Shown here: positions 33,602 to 45,815 of the stretch, piece by piece | How the letters are laid out: each line of letters opens with the position of its first letter | How positions within the stretch are numbered: position 1 is the first letter of the stretch | Source: Candolleomyces eurysporus | Taxonomy: Eukaryota > Basidiomycota > Agaricomycetes > Agaricales > Psathyrellaceae | DNA: 64,000 bases | Direction: 5' to 3' | NCBI GenBank assembly: GCA_027579435.1 | Contig: JANBPK010001051.1 | Coordinates: forward strand, 42,226-106,225 | Notes under the pieces: generated by a model | The model's database searches: none | Told to the model about the DNA's origin: nothing | What the model saw: the letters and a program-made list of their open reading frames with translations, nothing else | Program-made: the position numbers and the translations under genes

Positions 33602-35048
33602 TCAGGCGAGGGTCTTAGGGAAACCTTCGGCATTGAGCAAAGTCTCCTCAGGGGCAAGGCGCCTTGGTCCGTCTCCGACCTTGGTGTGGATCAAGCCCTT
33701 GACTGCTCCGACCTCCCACTTGTTCGCGACCTTGTCGTTGAAGCCTTGAGGGATCTTGGCATGGACGTTGACGTCCTTGGCGGCGCCACCAAAGACACCA
33801 AGGACATCCTTGAAGTCGCCGGCGGTTTGGGGGAAGAACGCGAGGATGAGCTGGATGATCTCCTTGATGTCCTTCTCGAGGGCGTAGATGACGGCGTTGG
33901 GGCCAGCATCGTAGGTGTACGCAGCCTTGTAGCCCTCGCCCTTCTCAACGCTCAACCTGTTGTACTCGACGATCACGCTGATGATGGAGCGACTGACGTC
34001 GTTCATGTAGAAGATCGGCGGTTCGGTGTCGAGGCAAACGGCGTGGAAGCTGTTGCTGTCAGCCATGGTGATCCTCGCGAAGGTGTCAAAATCGCGGTTC
34101 TTGATCGCCGTGCTGATAGCAGCCATGCGAGCGGGGACGACATCCTTGATTCGGTGTTGGAGGAGGGTGGAGGTCTCGACGGTGCGTTGCATGCCGCTGG
34201 TGGAGGAGGTGCCCTTCTTGGTGTCGCTGACGACGCAGATCAGGGCGTGCATCTCGGGCCAGTGGGATTGCGGGGCGACCTCGATTGCGAGAGAGTCGGA
34301 GCCATCAGCAAGCTCACCCTGCTCCCAAGCGACGAAGCCACCGTAGAGGGAACGGCATGCCGAGCCAGAGCCTTGACGGGCAATGAGGGAGAGGGTCGAT
34401 GGCGAGACAACGGGAGGAACAAGGGAGTAGAGCTGGGCGAGGGAAGAAACGAGAGCGGCGAACCCAGAGGCACTGGAGGCCAAACCGGCGGCAGTGGGGA
34501 AGTTGTTGTACGATGCGATGTGGACCTTGTATTGAGAAAGCTAGAGAGAAAGATGAGTGGGTTTCGACGAGTAGAAGAGCTATCTTCCTAACCTTTGGTG
34601 CAGAAGCATCCTTGTCTTCGATGATCTCCTTCCTCAGTCTCTTCATCTCCCTGATGCACGTCTCCAGCCTTCCTCCAGCCTTGATCTCATCTTCCTTTCC
34701 GTTCAACCAGAGGGTATCCTTGGTGAAAGATGGGTCAGCGCGAGAGGTGGTGGTACTCCGGAGGTGGTCCTGGTCGAGAGTGACGGACAACGAGGAGTTC
34801 GTGGGCAGGATGAGCTTTGTGTCCCGCTTTCCCCAGTACCTAAGCGTTCATGTCGCCGGAAAGTACACATATGATTGGTACGGGGAGTTTCGAGGTAGAA
34901 TTAAGGCCATGGACGAGGAACAGTGATTGAAGCATAGGTGAACATGAGAGCAGTGATCAGAGAGCGATCGATATCGAGAAGCAGGAAAAACGCACTTAAT
35001 TACGGCAATGTTCACAGGGGCCGACGCAGTAGCTTGGTAGAGAGCCAT
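33602..35048 (-). CDS. ERG19: Mevalonate diphosphate decarboxylase
   Basis: Catalyses ATP-dependent decarboxylation of mevalonate-5-diphosphate to isopentenyl diphosphate in the sterol/isoprenoid pathway. On the minus strand: exon 1 35048-34996, exon 2 34839-34593, exon 3 34540-33602, total 412 aa (family about 400). Motifs: SAPVNIAVIKYWGKRD at the N-terminus, LPTNSSLSVTL, the ATP-binding YNNFPTAAGLASSASGFA, GSACRSLYGGFV, MNDVSRSII and YTYDAGPNAVIY. Intact, with no sign of duplication. The reverse-strand open frames over it are shadows. Confidence 0.95.
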
Positions 35049-35766
35049 TTTATCCTTGGTTATGGAGTTCGGGCTGCGTTATGAGATGGAAGACTGAGTA
35101 GATGTCGGGTAGAAAAATAGGGAGCATCGTACGACAATGGTCACGATCGATGGCTTGAGGGATTGCGAACCCGGTAGAAATTTAGGAATCCCAAGGAAAG
35201 GGAGAAGGGAAGAGAGGGGGTGGGGAATTTCAAAGCCACGCAAGGACTAAGATGAAGGAAAACCAGTAGACCCGCGTAGGCCTCAGGTGGTCAGTCGATC
35301 GCACGTTTCCGCTAATTGTTGTTTGCCCAGGTCTTATAAAACAGGTTGCCCCGGTGTCTTGACGGACGCGACGCCTGGTCCGGGAATCTGATTGGCTCCC
35401 TCAACCCATGCATAACGGACATTCCTTAACGGACTGGATAGAACGAATCGAAGGTGAAAGGCAGCCAATTGGCTCTGAGTAAATGGCCAGTACCAGAGTA
35501 ACTACTCGACGATCAATCAAAACAGTACGCTCCGCGGCTTTGGCAACGGACGCAACGCTTGAGCCACCTACGTCCGTCCGTTCAATAGGTGCTGGTAAAA
35601 GTTGACCCAACATTTTCCTCTGGTGCGTATGGGATGATTTGATATTTTTGGTTATTAAAAGCGAACTTTGAGCCAGATTACATAGTATTTATCGGAATCA
35701 TAGGAAATCCCGGTTCAATCCCGCACATGTCGCAGCCAAACACTGTCGACCCCCGACCGTTGCAAC
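35049..35766. other. Intergenic between ERG19 and F-box gene 1
   Basis: About 700 nt between the ERG19 start and the 3' end of the F-box gene, holding the ERG19 promoter. No gene seen. Confidence 0.5.
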
Positions 35767-37347
35767 CTACACAAACTCCATACTTGCGTCCATGTGATAT
35801 ACTGCGTCGAACAACCAAGCTTCGTAAGTCCTTTCGAAGGTGGGCGCTGTGTCAGGTTTTCGCTGTGATATCCGCAATTTCTTGATCTCGCACACGGGTA
35901 TCGCTAGATCTGGTGTCCAGGGGAGAACCAGCCGTGCCTTGACGAAGTCGTATACATTCTTCACAGGGAAATCGGCGTCGAGGTGAAGAAGTTCGAGGGT
36001 GTCAAGGTTGGGGAGGTAAATGTAATCCTCGGGATTCTTTCCTAGCGCGTCAAGGAGATTAGGTTTGAAGTCGACGTCATCCAAGGTCAGGTGGGTCAGC
36101 GAAGTAATGCAGGCGAATGAGGTTTGCAGTTCTTCGTTCGACATAATAACTGAATGGATTCTGAGGCGGCGTAAACCTTCGGGGATGCGTGATTTATCTA
36201 GAAAGTCGAGGAAGAAGCCGGAAAACGAGTTGTCTGAGGAGTACCGATACATAAAGGCAGTCGGATCCTTTTCGTAGGTCTTGAAACTGATATCCAACTC
36301 GACAAGGGAGGGTGTCTTGATTAATGGCAGAAAATCTGCCGATCCCGGGTGCAGATGGCGTAGTCGAAGTGTCCGGACGTTGGGAAGGGCTATTCCGACC
36401 TCGTTCGCTTGCCGGTAAAGTTCCGTCTCCAAATAATCCAGACATGTCATCTGGGAATCGAGAGTCAATACCTCCACGTTGGTGCATGAATTAAGGATAG
36501 AAAGGATTAGCGATCCGTCCCAGTCGCAGCCGAGTTCGAAGGTCTTCAGTCGGGTCAGAAGGGATTCAGGGATGCGGAGGGACTCGACGGCCTGATCTTC
36601 TTCATCAAAATCCGGAAATGCTGAGTCCCTGCTTGGAAGATGCAAGGAGAAAGAAGTGACAGGGGGTACATTGACGAAGATATTTTCGCCAGGTTGGAAA
36701 TATTCCCGCCATTCTCGGTGGACTACCAGCTCGAGGGACCGAATCAGATCCCATGATCTGCGTTTCTCGAGCGGTTGCAGCTTGATCATTGCCACCAGCT
36801 TTCGAAAGCAGTTGGAGCTTGTGCAATGGAGAGATATATGGTCCAGCGGTGGTCCTTCCATCAGCAGCTTCACCAATGCATCGTTGGCCAACTCGCAACC
36901 CTCTTGACCGATTGAACAATCATCGTGGTATGCCGCTTTGATTGTCAGTGATGCTGGGAGATTGCCGGATAGACTAAGCCAGAGTTGGGCGTCGTCGTAT
37001 CGTATGGAAGTGCGCCCCAGATCGAGGAGCAGGTGGGTCCAGAATTGGGGGACTGCGAAGGCAGCATCGCGCCACCTCCGGCAAACGAGGCAAAGATTTA
37101 TCAATGCTCTTTGGAAATCTTCGTCCTGAATAACCGGAAGTGTGAAGCTGAAAATTTCTCCGAGGACTTCAAGGGGGATTCGACGCAAGGGAGAAAGTAC
37201 TGTTCGAAGCAGCTGCTGCTGCTTTTCGAGTTTGCGGAGGAGGAGCTGGATTTTGTCGAGTTCGCTCTGGGCAGCTTCTGCCTCGAGGGGATCGGGCACC
37301 GCATTACTGGTGGACAAATGATAGAACGGATTTGGATCTGGATCCAT
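35767..37347 (-). CDS. F-box-like protein 1
   Basis: Single-exon gene, 526 aa. A short coiled coil near residues 22-50 (ELDKIQLLLRKLEKQQQLL) precedes an F-box-like domain, PLRRIPLEVLGEIFSF, with the LVCRRWRDAA half-motif. The remainder holds irregular leucine-rich strands (VRTLRLRHL, TLELLHLD), as in agaricomycete F-box/LRR families. The expected role is substrate choice for an SCF ubiquitin ligase, by family. Tandem paralogue of the next gene with the same architecture. Confidence 0.82.
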   Translation of the reverse strand: MDPDPNPFYHLSTSNAVPDPLEAEAAQSELDKIQLLLRKLEKQQQLLRTVLSPLRRIPLEVLGEIFSFTLPVIQDEDFQRALINLCLVCRRWRDAAFAVPQFWTHLLLDLGRTSIRYDDAQLWLSLSGNLPASLTIKAAYHDDCSIGQEGCELANDALVKLLMEGPPLDHISLHCTSSNCFRKLVAMIKLQPLEKRRSWDLIRSLELVVHREWREYFQPGENIFVNVPPVTSFSLHLPSRDSAFPDFDEEDQAVESLRIPESLLTRLKTFELGCDWDGSLILSILNSCTNVEVLTLDSQMTCLDYLETELYRQANEVGIALPNVRTLRLRHLHPGSADFLPLIKTPSLVELDISFKTYEKDPTAFMYRYSSDNSFSGFFLDFLDKSRIPEGLRRLRIHSVIMSNEELQTSFACITSLTHLTLDDVDFKPNLLDALGKNPEDYIYLPNLDTLELLHLDADFPVKNVYDFVKARLVLPWTPDLAIPVCEIKKLRISQRKPDTAPTFERTYEAWLFDAVYHMDASMEFV

Positions 37348-37651
37348 GCTAGAGGACCAGGGAAGAGGAGTGTGCGGTCGTGCGGTCGTAGTGTGCGCAG
37401 ATTTGCAGGTTATCGGCCGTTCGGCCGGTTCTCCGAATGGTCAGCCCAAATTGCACGGGTTCGAATCCCCGGGACGCATAACTTATGTATCTTTGCCATT
37501 AAGGTCGTCTCAACGAATCGAGCATGGAAAGCGCTATCAGTTGTCAAATTCTCATCCAGAGCAGAAGAAAGCAAATATATTTCGTTCGGGTAGCGCCTAC
37601 TAGATACTTGGAATCCGTCCGAGACAGAGTCATAGAATATAATCCCAGTGT

Positions 37652-39262
37652 TCATCCCGAGCCACTCTTTACAAGCCCAACACTAAATTCAACGGGGCAC
37701 CCGTGCTCGAGCCCGGAGATAGCATCTTCCGAATCAGTTACAGACTCGTACTCCTGATATGTCACGACAACCTTCTTCAGAGTAATTGCCCATGAAATCA
37801 GATGCCTGTCTTCAATGAATCGTTTCAATGATTGTAGCGGGAAGTCGACCGGGAGGCTGAGTAACTCGAAAACTTGGAGGGAGGGAAGAGGTGTACGCAG
37901 TGTCAACTCAACCATTTCAGAGGACAGGTCATCGAGGATCGAAGCGTCGAACCAGACGTTATCCAGCGTCAAATGGGTTAAGTGAGGGAGGGAGGTGAAG
38001 ATCCATCTGATCTGGGGTTTGGACATCTTCACTGCGTAGATCCGAAGTTTGCGGAGCGTTCTTGTTCTCCCAATGAAAGCCACAAGGGCGAGGCAAAAAT
38101 TGTCCAGCGCGTCGGCCAGGTCGACGTAGTGGGCGGGAGATCTTGCGAAATTGCTGAAGCTGATGTCGAGTTCCACGAGCATAGGGGTTTCGAGAATATG
38201 GATGAAATCTACAACGTTGGGGCGCATGTGATTCAACCGGAGTGTGTGGACTTTGGGAAGCAACAATCCTGTATCGCACACCTCCAGGAAATAGGGCTCA
38301 TCGTCATGATACGAGATCTCCGAGAACCCATAGTCGAGAGTCAAAGTCTCGACGTTCTTGCACAACTGCAGAACTTTCCACATCTTCGTACCGCTCCAGT
38401 CACAACCAAGAGTAAAAGTGGTCAGGTTGGTGAGGGTGTTTTCGGGGATGGGAAGGTTCAGGACATCCGGGTGAGTCGAGACGTCGGAATAGTAGGGGAC
38501 GAATAGGTGAAATGTTGTGACAGAGGAAGGTATGTGCAAAAAGATGGACTCGGAAGGAGATGCAGGTTCGTTCCATTCATGGGAGAAACTGAGTTTCAAT
38601 GACTTGAGTGTGTCCCATGGGCGGGGCTTCCCAGTCTCCATGGTCTTCATCAAGTCGATGAAATTTCGAAGACACTGCGAACTTGTGCACGAAAAGACCA
38701 GGTGACTGAGTTGCGGTCCATCCGTCAGGAGTTTTGCCAGGCCGACGTTGGAAAATTCGCACCCTTCTGGGCCTTGACAGCCCTCGTGAGAGTCTCCGAA
38801 AACTTGGAGGGTATTAGGAGCTACTCCGGAGCGACTGAACCAATGGGACACCACCTCGGAGCGGAGCGAAGTTGGTAACCCATCCAGGACGAGATGATTC
38901 CATAGCCGGGGGGTAGCAAGAGCCGCATTACGCCATGCCCTGCAGACGAGGCAGAGGTTGATTAAAGCGGTGTCCACGGGTCTTTCAGAATTTTCGGGAT
39001 CGATATCAGCGAGGATGTGTGCAAATATTTCCCCATGGATTTCAAGGGGTATTCGACGCAGAGGAGACAACAGCGCTTGATAACTATGACGCTGGCCTTC
39101 TAGTTCTTTGAGCTGACGCTGGAGCCGCTCGATCTGGGATTTGACCCCTTCGATATCGGTTGTCAAGTCGTCAACTTTGTGCTGAATGGAGGCTCCTTCA
39201 AGAGGTCGCGGCGTAGCGTTGCTGTTGAAGAGATGAGAAAAGCTCTTCGAATTCGATGCCAT
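37652..39262 (-). CDS. F-box-like protein 2
   Basis: Single-exon gene, 536 aa, tandem paralogue of F-box protein 1. A coiled coil at about residues 28-60 (DIEGVKSQIERLQRQLKELE) is followed by the F-box-like PLRRIPLEIHGEIFAH and LVCRAWRNAALATPRLW. LRR-like segments follow (VHTLRLNHM, LTHLTLDNV). Divergence from gene 1 is substantial outside the F-box, so the duplication is not recent. Confidence 0.82.
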   Translation of the reverse strand: MASNSKSFSHLFNSNATPRPLEGASIQHKVDDLTTDIEGVKSQIERLQRQLKELEGQRHSYQALLSPLRRIPLEIHGEIFAHILADIDPENSERPVDTALINLCLVCRAWRNAALATPRLWNHLVLDGLPTSLRSEVVSHWFSRSGVAPNTLQVFGDSHEGCQGPEGCEFSNVGLAKLLTDGPQLSHLVFSCTSSQCLRNFIDLMKTMETGKPRPWDTLKSLKLSFSHEWNEPASPSESIFLHIPSSVTTFHLFVPYYSDVSTHPDVLNLPIPENTLTNLTTFTLGCDWSGTKMWKVLQLCKNVETLTLDYGFSEISYHDDEPYFLEVCDTGLLLPKVHTLRLNHMRPNVVDFIHILETPMLVELDISFSNFARSPAHYVDLADALDNFCLALVAFIGRTRTLRKLRIYAVKMSKPQIRWIFTSLPHLTHLTLDNVWFDASILDDLSSEMVELTLRTPLPSLQVFELLSLPVDFPLQSLKRFIEDRHLISWAITLKKVVVTYQEYESVTDSEDAISGLEHGCPVEFSVGLVKSGSG

Positions 39263-39569
39263 GAGGGTGACTAGCCGGAAGATTCCCGTAGTCAGAATAA
39301 ACGGGCTTGTAGTGCACTACATAGAACACTCACATGGTGGTTTGAGTGAAAAAAGATATGGGGAAATGAGCCGGAGGGTGTGGCGGTGATCCGATGCCGA
39401 ATGTCCTTAGGCTGACGTCAGCCCGAGGTCGCCTAACAAATTAATATCGTCGGATGGGCGCTCGATGGACCCCTTGACGACAGCCAGGAGTACAAAAGGG
39501 CACGCTGCGGAGTATGTAACAAATGTTCGTTAGTTAAAGCTAGCCCGGAGCTTTCCTTCACACTAGCCA

Positions 39570-40841
39570 ATGTTGCCGGAACGCCAACCAGCCCATGCCC
39601 CCGCTCAGCTCCCCATACTACTGGCCATAGTGTCGCTGTCGGTCCTTGGATGCACGATTCGACCTTCCTCCTATAGGTGGCTGCTATTCGTCCCTTTGTC
39701 ATCCCTTTGCCTCTACTTCATTTGCTTTACGAAAACCCAAAATGCTTTCTCCGACTACTCTCAGAGCTTATGGATGGCCACCACCATGTTCATGATGTCC
39801 GACTACCTACTGCTTACCGACGTTCAGAGCCAACTGCAGAGGAAGAATCAAGCTATGAACATCTCAAGGGCGCCGTTTCTCGAAAGGTTGAAGTGGGGAT
39901 TCGACCTGTTCACTTCAAACAGGGGGATCGGGTGGAAGCATGAGCCAACCACCTCCCTTCCGAAACCCAAACGCGTCAAGAACCGGGGGGAGTTTGTTTT
40001 ACAACAACTTCTGACTCTCCTGAAATGTGGTCTGCTGTATTTCGTTGCCGACGTAGCGATGGAGTTGAACCCGAGTATGCGGAGCCCAAATGGACCTCCT
40101 CTGGGCTCCCAACCCTGGTGGCTACGTCCAACCATGTTAGGGTACTCAATGGTGGCTATGGCTAGTATGGAGGCCTCTTATTCCGTGGCGGCCACGTTGA
40201 CCGTGCTTCTCGGCTTGTATAGCCCGGATGCGTGGCCCCCTCTGTTCGGCTCGCTGCAGGAGATTCATTGCGTTCGGGATGTATGGGGGTGAGTGTGATA
40301 CCCTCTCTGTTACAAGCTCCAGAGGATTGACAGATTTTTTNAGGCGTCTATGGCACCAGATGATGAGAAGGGTATGGCGGCTCAATCTCAATCTCAAGCT
40401 TCCTCGCTGATACTTTCGGACATCATATAGTTCCTCACTGCCCATGGAAGTGTTGTAGCTGACAAGTTGCGAGTAAGCAGCCGGAGAATGAGAGGACTCA
40501 TTAACCTCTACCTTGGATTCTTTTTATCCGCCGTCATTCATTCATTAGGAGACTATGCACTCTTGCAAAACACGAGTGGTGGCGCTTTCAAGTTCTGGAT
40601 GATGCAACCATTCGCTATAACATTGGAGGGTATCATCCTTGCATTGATTGGAGCGTCAGGGGTCAGATTACCTCAATGGCTTGGAAGAGTGGTCGGATAC
40701 ATATGGGTGATATGGTGGTTTACCGCGACGCTTCCCACATGGTTGGAGCCTATGATTCGGGCAGGGGTTTTGGAGGATGGGAACCATCACAGCAAAGCTG
40801 TCGTCTGGGTTGCAGAGAAATTGAGATACATGGAAATGTAG
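39570..40841 (+). CDS. Wax-synthase-domain membrane acyltransferase
   Basis: Multi-pass membrane protein of the fungal wax synthase / MBOAT-like group, which includes terpenoid O-acetyltransferases. Exons 39570-40288, 40344-40371 (28 nt) and 40431-40841 give 385 aa. Hydrophobic segments lie near residues 13-30, 36-54 and 150-165 and in the last third. The family signatures are VWGRLWHQMMRRFLTAHG, built across three exons, and the active-site-type His in SAVIHSLGDY. An N at 40341 falls in the acceptor (tttttnag) of intron 1. The substrate cannot be told from sequence; no terpene synthase or P450 lies nearby. Confidence 0.82.
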
Positions 40842-41061
40842 TGGATCATTACCTTCTACTTTACACGGAGTGGAGAACATGATCTTTCATCTGGCTAGGC
40901 GCTTGTCATAGAGAAGCAGGCCTAGGGGGCCGACGAATAAGCGCCCCCGTTGGTAGCGTGAGAATCAATCTGATGCAATGGAGGGTGTGCGGATGGCGTC
41001 AAAAAGCAGTTGATCCCTCCCCTCCTCGTCGACTGGCTTAACGACGCCCAGGAATAGCACG
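40842..41061. other. Intergenic before muskelin
   Basis: Short spacer, no gene. Confidence 0.4.
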
Positions 41062-44000
41062 ATGTCGACAACTGTACCTCCCGAAGTGCCTTTGACATAC
41101 ACTATTGCGGCCTCAACCCCTCACAGTGGCAAATACGCTCCAGAGAACATCCTTGTTGAGAGCCCGGGAGAACAACAAAGCAGGTGGAGCGGTGCATATC
41201 AAGGGAATGCGAAGCAATGGATTCTTTTGCGTCTCGAGTCTCCCAGTGTTCTCAGTGTGTTGGCTACTTCGATTTCGAGCTGAACCCCATACTCATTCTG
41301 CTGCAGCGAAGATAACATTTGGCAAAGTGAGCCTGTCAGCGCTATCGAGTTTCGTCGATTGATTGATTTCGATTCCAGTTCAATAAGCGTGAGTCTACCA
41401 AATGTGTCAAGCTGTCGCAGTAGGCTGAATTGTATCACCGTTAGCTCATCCTTGCAATGCCAAAGAATTCAAGATTTACGTCGGCCTGACGGAAGAACGC
41501 ATGACCCAAGTCATTCAATCTGGTTTGAAGAACACTACGGAGCCGGAGACATTTGATGTTAGACATGCGAATGAGGCTGGGGTTGTTTTCCCAACGAGAT
41601 ACGTGAAGATTGAACCGCTGAGGTGAGTCTGATTCTGTGATGACCATTTCATCCTATTTAAGCTGCTATCTAGCGCTCACGGCCCAACCTTTCACGTTTC
41701 GATATGGCACGTAGCACTGAAAGGAATCAGCGAACCAGCCTATGTTGAGCGGATAACAGCAATGTATGAAGAGGTAGGTTCATGCTATCCTCGTCGCAAC
41801 AATCACCCTAACAACGAACTGTCTAGCATCGGGATATAACCGTATTGCGGCACACCTTGAAGTATCTGCGACAGCGACGGCTACTTACCCCATTCCAAAC
41901 CATCATTGAACGTGCCGACATCCAAATCGAGAATCCTCTTATAACAAGATTGCACGAAAGCATTGTGCTTCAAGGGGATTGGGAACGCGCCGAGAATCTG
42001 TTGCATTCAATATCCGATGCTGACCTCTTCACCGAATATCTTCATTCATGTCAACCTCAAGCTATGTGGAAACGGGTGACGGGGAGCGACTCGGACGGTG
42101 ACGTCCCATCTCCCCGTGGAGGACACGCTATGTGCATGGACGCGGAGAATCAGTTGATCTACCTGTTCGGTGGATGGGATGGTCGCAAGAGCTTAGACGA
42201 CTTCTGGGTGTACAGTGTCCGCGAAGATAAATGGAAGATACTCAGTCACAGCACACGACAAGAGCCGAACGCACCTGGTCCACGATCATGCCACAAGATG
42301 GTATTCGATGGCAAGACCGGCAACATATACCTCCTCGGCCGCCTAGACGACGCAGACGTCAGGAATCCTATTGCTAGATCCAATATCCCTGCAACAGCTC
42401 CCCCTCCTTTCGTTGTACAGTCATCAACTACGAATGGCCCTCCCTTTATCATGCAATCATCCCCCTTGCGCCAGCAGTTTACCCCTGCCTCGACTAACCC
42501 CGGAGCTCCGGGGGGACCATCTTCCGCTCCAAGGACGTATTGCTCGGAGTTCTACCGATACCAAACCAGAGGCATCGATGCTGGCAAATGGGTGTTCCTT
42601 TCATTTGACACTGCGGTAAGCTGTCGCTATTTTTAGTAACTGCCTCAATTGACCGTTTTCTAGGCTTCAGGTGGTCCACCGCTGGTTTTCGATCATCAAA
42701 TGGCAATGGATAGCGAGGCCCAGATCCTGTATGTCTCCGGCGGCAGAATTGTAGACGGTGAATGGGAAACCTCGAAGTATTCAGGCTTATACAGCTATAA
42801 CGTTCGTTTGAGTAAATGGAAGCTTCTTCAGTGAGATTTATCCTTTAATTGCTTGGCTCAGTAAAGCTGATTTTGTTTAGACCGTCAGATACGAATACCA
42901 CTGCTTCTGTGATACCCTCCCGCTTTGGTCAGTGTTATATCTTTCGCGCCTTACCGGTTCTAGTCAGGTTTCTCATATCGGGATAGGCCATTCGATGGTT
43001 CTTGAGCCAAAGGCCAAACAACTTTACATTTTCGGTGGCCAGAAGGACGAGAAGTATCTCTCAGATATGTACGTCTACGACATCAGCAGCAACACATCAA
43101 CGGAATTATTTTCGAATTTCACGAACTGTGGTGGTCCGGATCCTTGTTTCACGCAGCGTGCGGTCATCGACCCCCTTATGAAGGAAATTTACGTGTATGT
43201 CCCTTGCTTCTGCCATGTTATCTCTTAGTAACGTTGGTATGTCTCATAGATTCTGCGGGTTGACTCGAAACCCTGCTGGAAGCTCGAAGAACACAGTACT
43301 TCGCTCCTCCCCATGCAACTGGGTCTTCCGCTACGACAGCAAGCCCGGAAAATGGTATCAAATCTATCGACACCCTGATAGCCCACCCGACGATGTTCCA
43401 GTGCCTCGATTTGCACATCAGGCAGTCTATCACGCACCGACGAGAACAGTATTCCTACACGGAGGAAATGCTGGCAGTCTTTCGGCTTCGGATCGAGAAA
43501 GAAGCGCCAGTGCGAATAGAAATCCCTACGGGAACACTGGCAGTGCAAGGCCGACCCCGAGCCCGCCGGATGAAGGGACACACCCCCAACCCCAGCCCAG
43601 TCAGTCGATAGCAACTGTACCCGCAACCACGGCACCTGTTTCTCAGGCGCCGGACCAGAGGCAGACTACTGAAACCCCACAAACGGAGAAGAGGCTGGAT
43701 GATTTCTGGATGATGAAGCTGAGAAAGTTGGTGTAGTTGATATTCCCTCCACAGTGCCGTTTTGATCAACGTCCTTTCATAGACCTGATGAAGAGGAAGT
43801 CATCCGACAAGCCAAGTTCCATATTCGCCGACAACAGTACGTTCCTATTTCGCTAGCCAATCTATTTCAGGGACTAACTACTGCCGGAAACTGCTAGATT
43901 CCGCGAGATGTGCGAGGAGGACCCTCCCGTGAAAGCACTTCAGTTCCTGCAGAACGAAGTTTCGAAAGTTGTCGATCATAAGAATCCCGAAGAAGCAGAA

Positions 44001-44552
44001 ACTTTCCGTTCACTCTTGACACACCTACTAGCGCCTTCGTCAAGCCACTCTGCACTTCCATTATCGACTCCAATCAAAAGAAGGTTGTCGGACGTATCGT
44101 CTGAGGGCTCCTGGCACTCACCGTCCTCATCGCCTCCGCCAAGATCCAGGCGGAAATCTAGGGGGGAGCACTCTGATGATGGGAGCGGGACATGGACGAG
44201 TCAGCTTCCAGGAGAAAGCGATGATGATACAGAGGATGTCGAAGACGACGATGGTTCGGAGGTAGCTTACTCAGGCACGGCTGAGACGTTGAGAGGGATC
44301 ATCGACCCTCTCGAGATCGCTGCGGCGAAGAAGGCTGCCGCTGGGGAACGGCGAGGTGAAGACGACTCGGAGTTCGAGCAGAAACAGCAGCATGCAATTC
44401 TGAAACCAGTTTCCATTACTTCTGAAAGATACAAGCAGCGGATGGATGTGTTTAATAGTCTGATTAGGTTCGTGGCTGAGGGGCAGAAGGAACCAGTTGG
44501 GGATTTGTTGGATCTAGTGAATCAGGATGCGATCGAGTGGGTTGATAGCTAG
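41062..44552 (+). CDS. MKLN1: Muskelin-like kelch protein (CTLH/GID complex)
   Basis: Muskelin homologue, in animals a subunit of the CTLH (GID) ubiquitin ligase. About a dozen exons; the small ones around 41240-41460 join to read KITFGKFNKPHPCNAKEFKI. Domain order: N-terminal discoidin-like domain (WSGAYQGNAKQWILLRLESP), LisH (HRDITVLRHTLKYLRQR), CTLH (LHESIVLQGDWERAENLL), then kelch repeats (HAMCMDAENQLIYLFGGWDG; HSMVLEPKAKQLYIFGGQ; HQAVYHAPTRTVFLHGGN). The C-terminal region begins RLDDFWMMKLRK, followed by REMCEEDPPVKALQFLQ. A low-complexity insert interrupts kelch 2 (Pro/Ser-rich, about 42370-42530), and another Ser/Asp-rich one lies near the C-terminus. A decayed copy of the 3' end lies at 46225-47204. 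Confidence 0.9.
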
Positions 44553-44685
44553 GATATGTAAAATATATGTAAATGCCTGCCTTGTACTAGTACGCCGATG
44601 CATATACGATCGATCCACACCCTTCACTTCGGTGAAGAAAACAAGCTCAGCTTCAAGTTCTTTTTGATACTCCCGACACTCATTG

Positions 44686-45815
44686 CTACCGTGACGACAA
44701 TTGTGCCACCCAGGGTCCTATTTGATTGTGAAATAAGGGGATTACTGATAGATATGTTAGTATGTTTGCGGGTATGGTGTCATAAAATTTCGCCAAAGCT
44801 GAGAAACTCACGCATAGAGCTTTGAAAGAGCATTGTGTTTGAGATCGATTTTTGTCGAATTTGGTACTGTGGAATACGTTGTTTCCTCCTTCACCCCTAT
44901 GACTTGTTGGGCTCTGAGTGTTTCTTAGAGTCAAGTTCCAGACGTACCAGCACTGTTTTGGAGCTTTGGCGGGATATACACTGATTTAGAGAAGCTATCA
45001 GCTGGGCCCGTGATTCTGACTTCCACTGTCCTTGTGTACTGATGCGAGGCTGGCAATTCATTCTTCGAGTAGGTTTCTGTGAGCTCAAAATGCCATGCGG
45101 ACTCGCTTGCAGTCGGGGTAGCGAGAGCCGCGAAACACCACAAGCTACCTTCAAAAAGATGGTATCGAGGTTAGCGGGATGCATTCTATTTCCAAGGTCG
45201 AAGGAACATACCAATCGCCACAAAATGGTAGGAAATTTCTTTATCGATGATAATTCTATCATAGAATCGAGGAATATTGAAGGTCAGCTCGAACGATGGG
45301 GGCTGGGACCCGGTCGGTACTGATACACTATATTCTGCTCGATCGCTTTCTGCCTGGAAGAATGCTTTGGGGGTGGGAGCCGCAAAGGAAGGCAATTTAG
45401 ACTTGATTAGTTGGTATAGGGGGTTGTCGGAGGTGACAAATAACCCTTGTACGATGTCATTCTGCGTCTCTTCGAGAAGGTCACCACACAACTCGAGCAG
45501 TTTAGCCAACAGCGGAGGGATAGTTCTCTGCGCCTTGCTTCGCTCGGATTCTGGTAGATTGGCAATTATCCAGAAGAATGGCGTATGGTTGGAAATGTAT
45601 TTTGTCTGGAGAACTTGAGAGAGGGTATCCTTCGATTCATCGCAAAGCTTCAGGCATCCACCGATGATTTGGGTCGCTTTGTCTTCGTCGGCGTATGAGA
45701 ACATTCCATCACAGAGTACTCCTGTCAGAGTGTCCAACTTTTCTCCTACTAGTGGCAGATCGATATCGGATCCTCTCTCTGTATCTCGAATGTCAATGAG
45801 GTGATATGCCCTGCG
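44686..45815 (-). CDS. Unrecognised protein D1
   Basis: Minus-strand gene of unknown family, converging on muskelin. The main exon (about 45815-45212) reads TLTGVLCDGMFSYADEDKA, PFFWIIANLPESER, RTIPPLLAKLLELCGDLLEE and PSFELTFNIPRFYDRIIID. A second exon from 45148 has SLWCFAALATP, AWHFELTETYSK and TVEVRITGP; short 3' exons end VIPLFHNQIGPW at 44686. The start is not settled: the frame continues upstream of the Leu at 45737 through AYHLIDIRDTERGSD without an obvious ATG. Its paralogue D2 has the same exon layout and aligned residues, which argues for a real gene. No signal peptide, membrane segment or known motif is visible. Confidence 0.6.

Noticed and set aside
33686..34591. 301-aa plus-strand open frame
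   Set aside because: Antisense shadow of ERG19, whose protein motifs and splice sites are clear.
37430..37500. tRNA-like B box (GGTTCGAATCC) between the F-box genes
   Set aside because: The T stem pairs only three of five positions, and no matching acceptor or D arm was found upstream; at most a tRNA relic.
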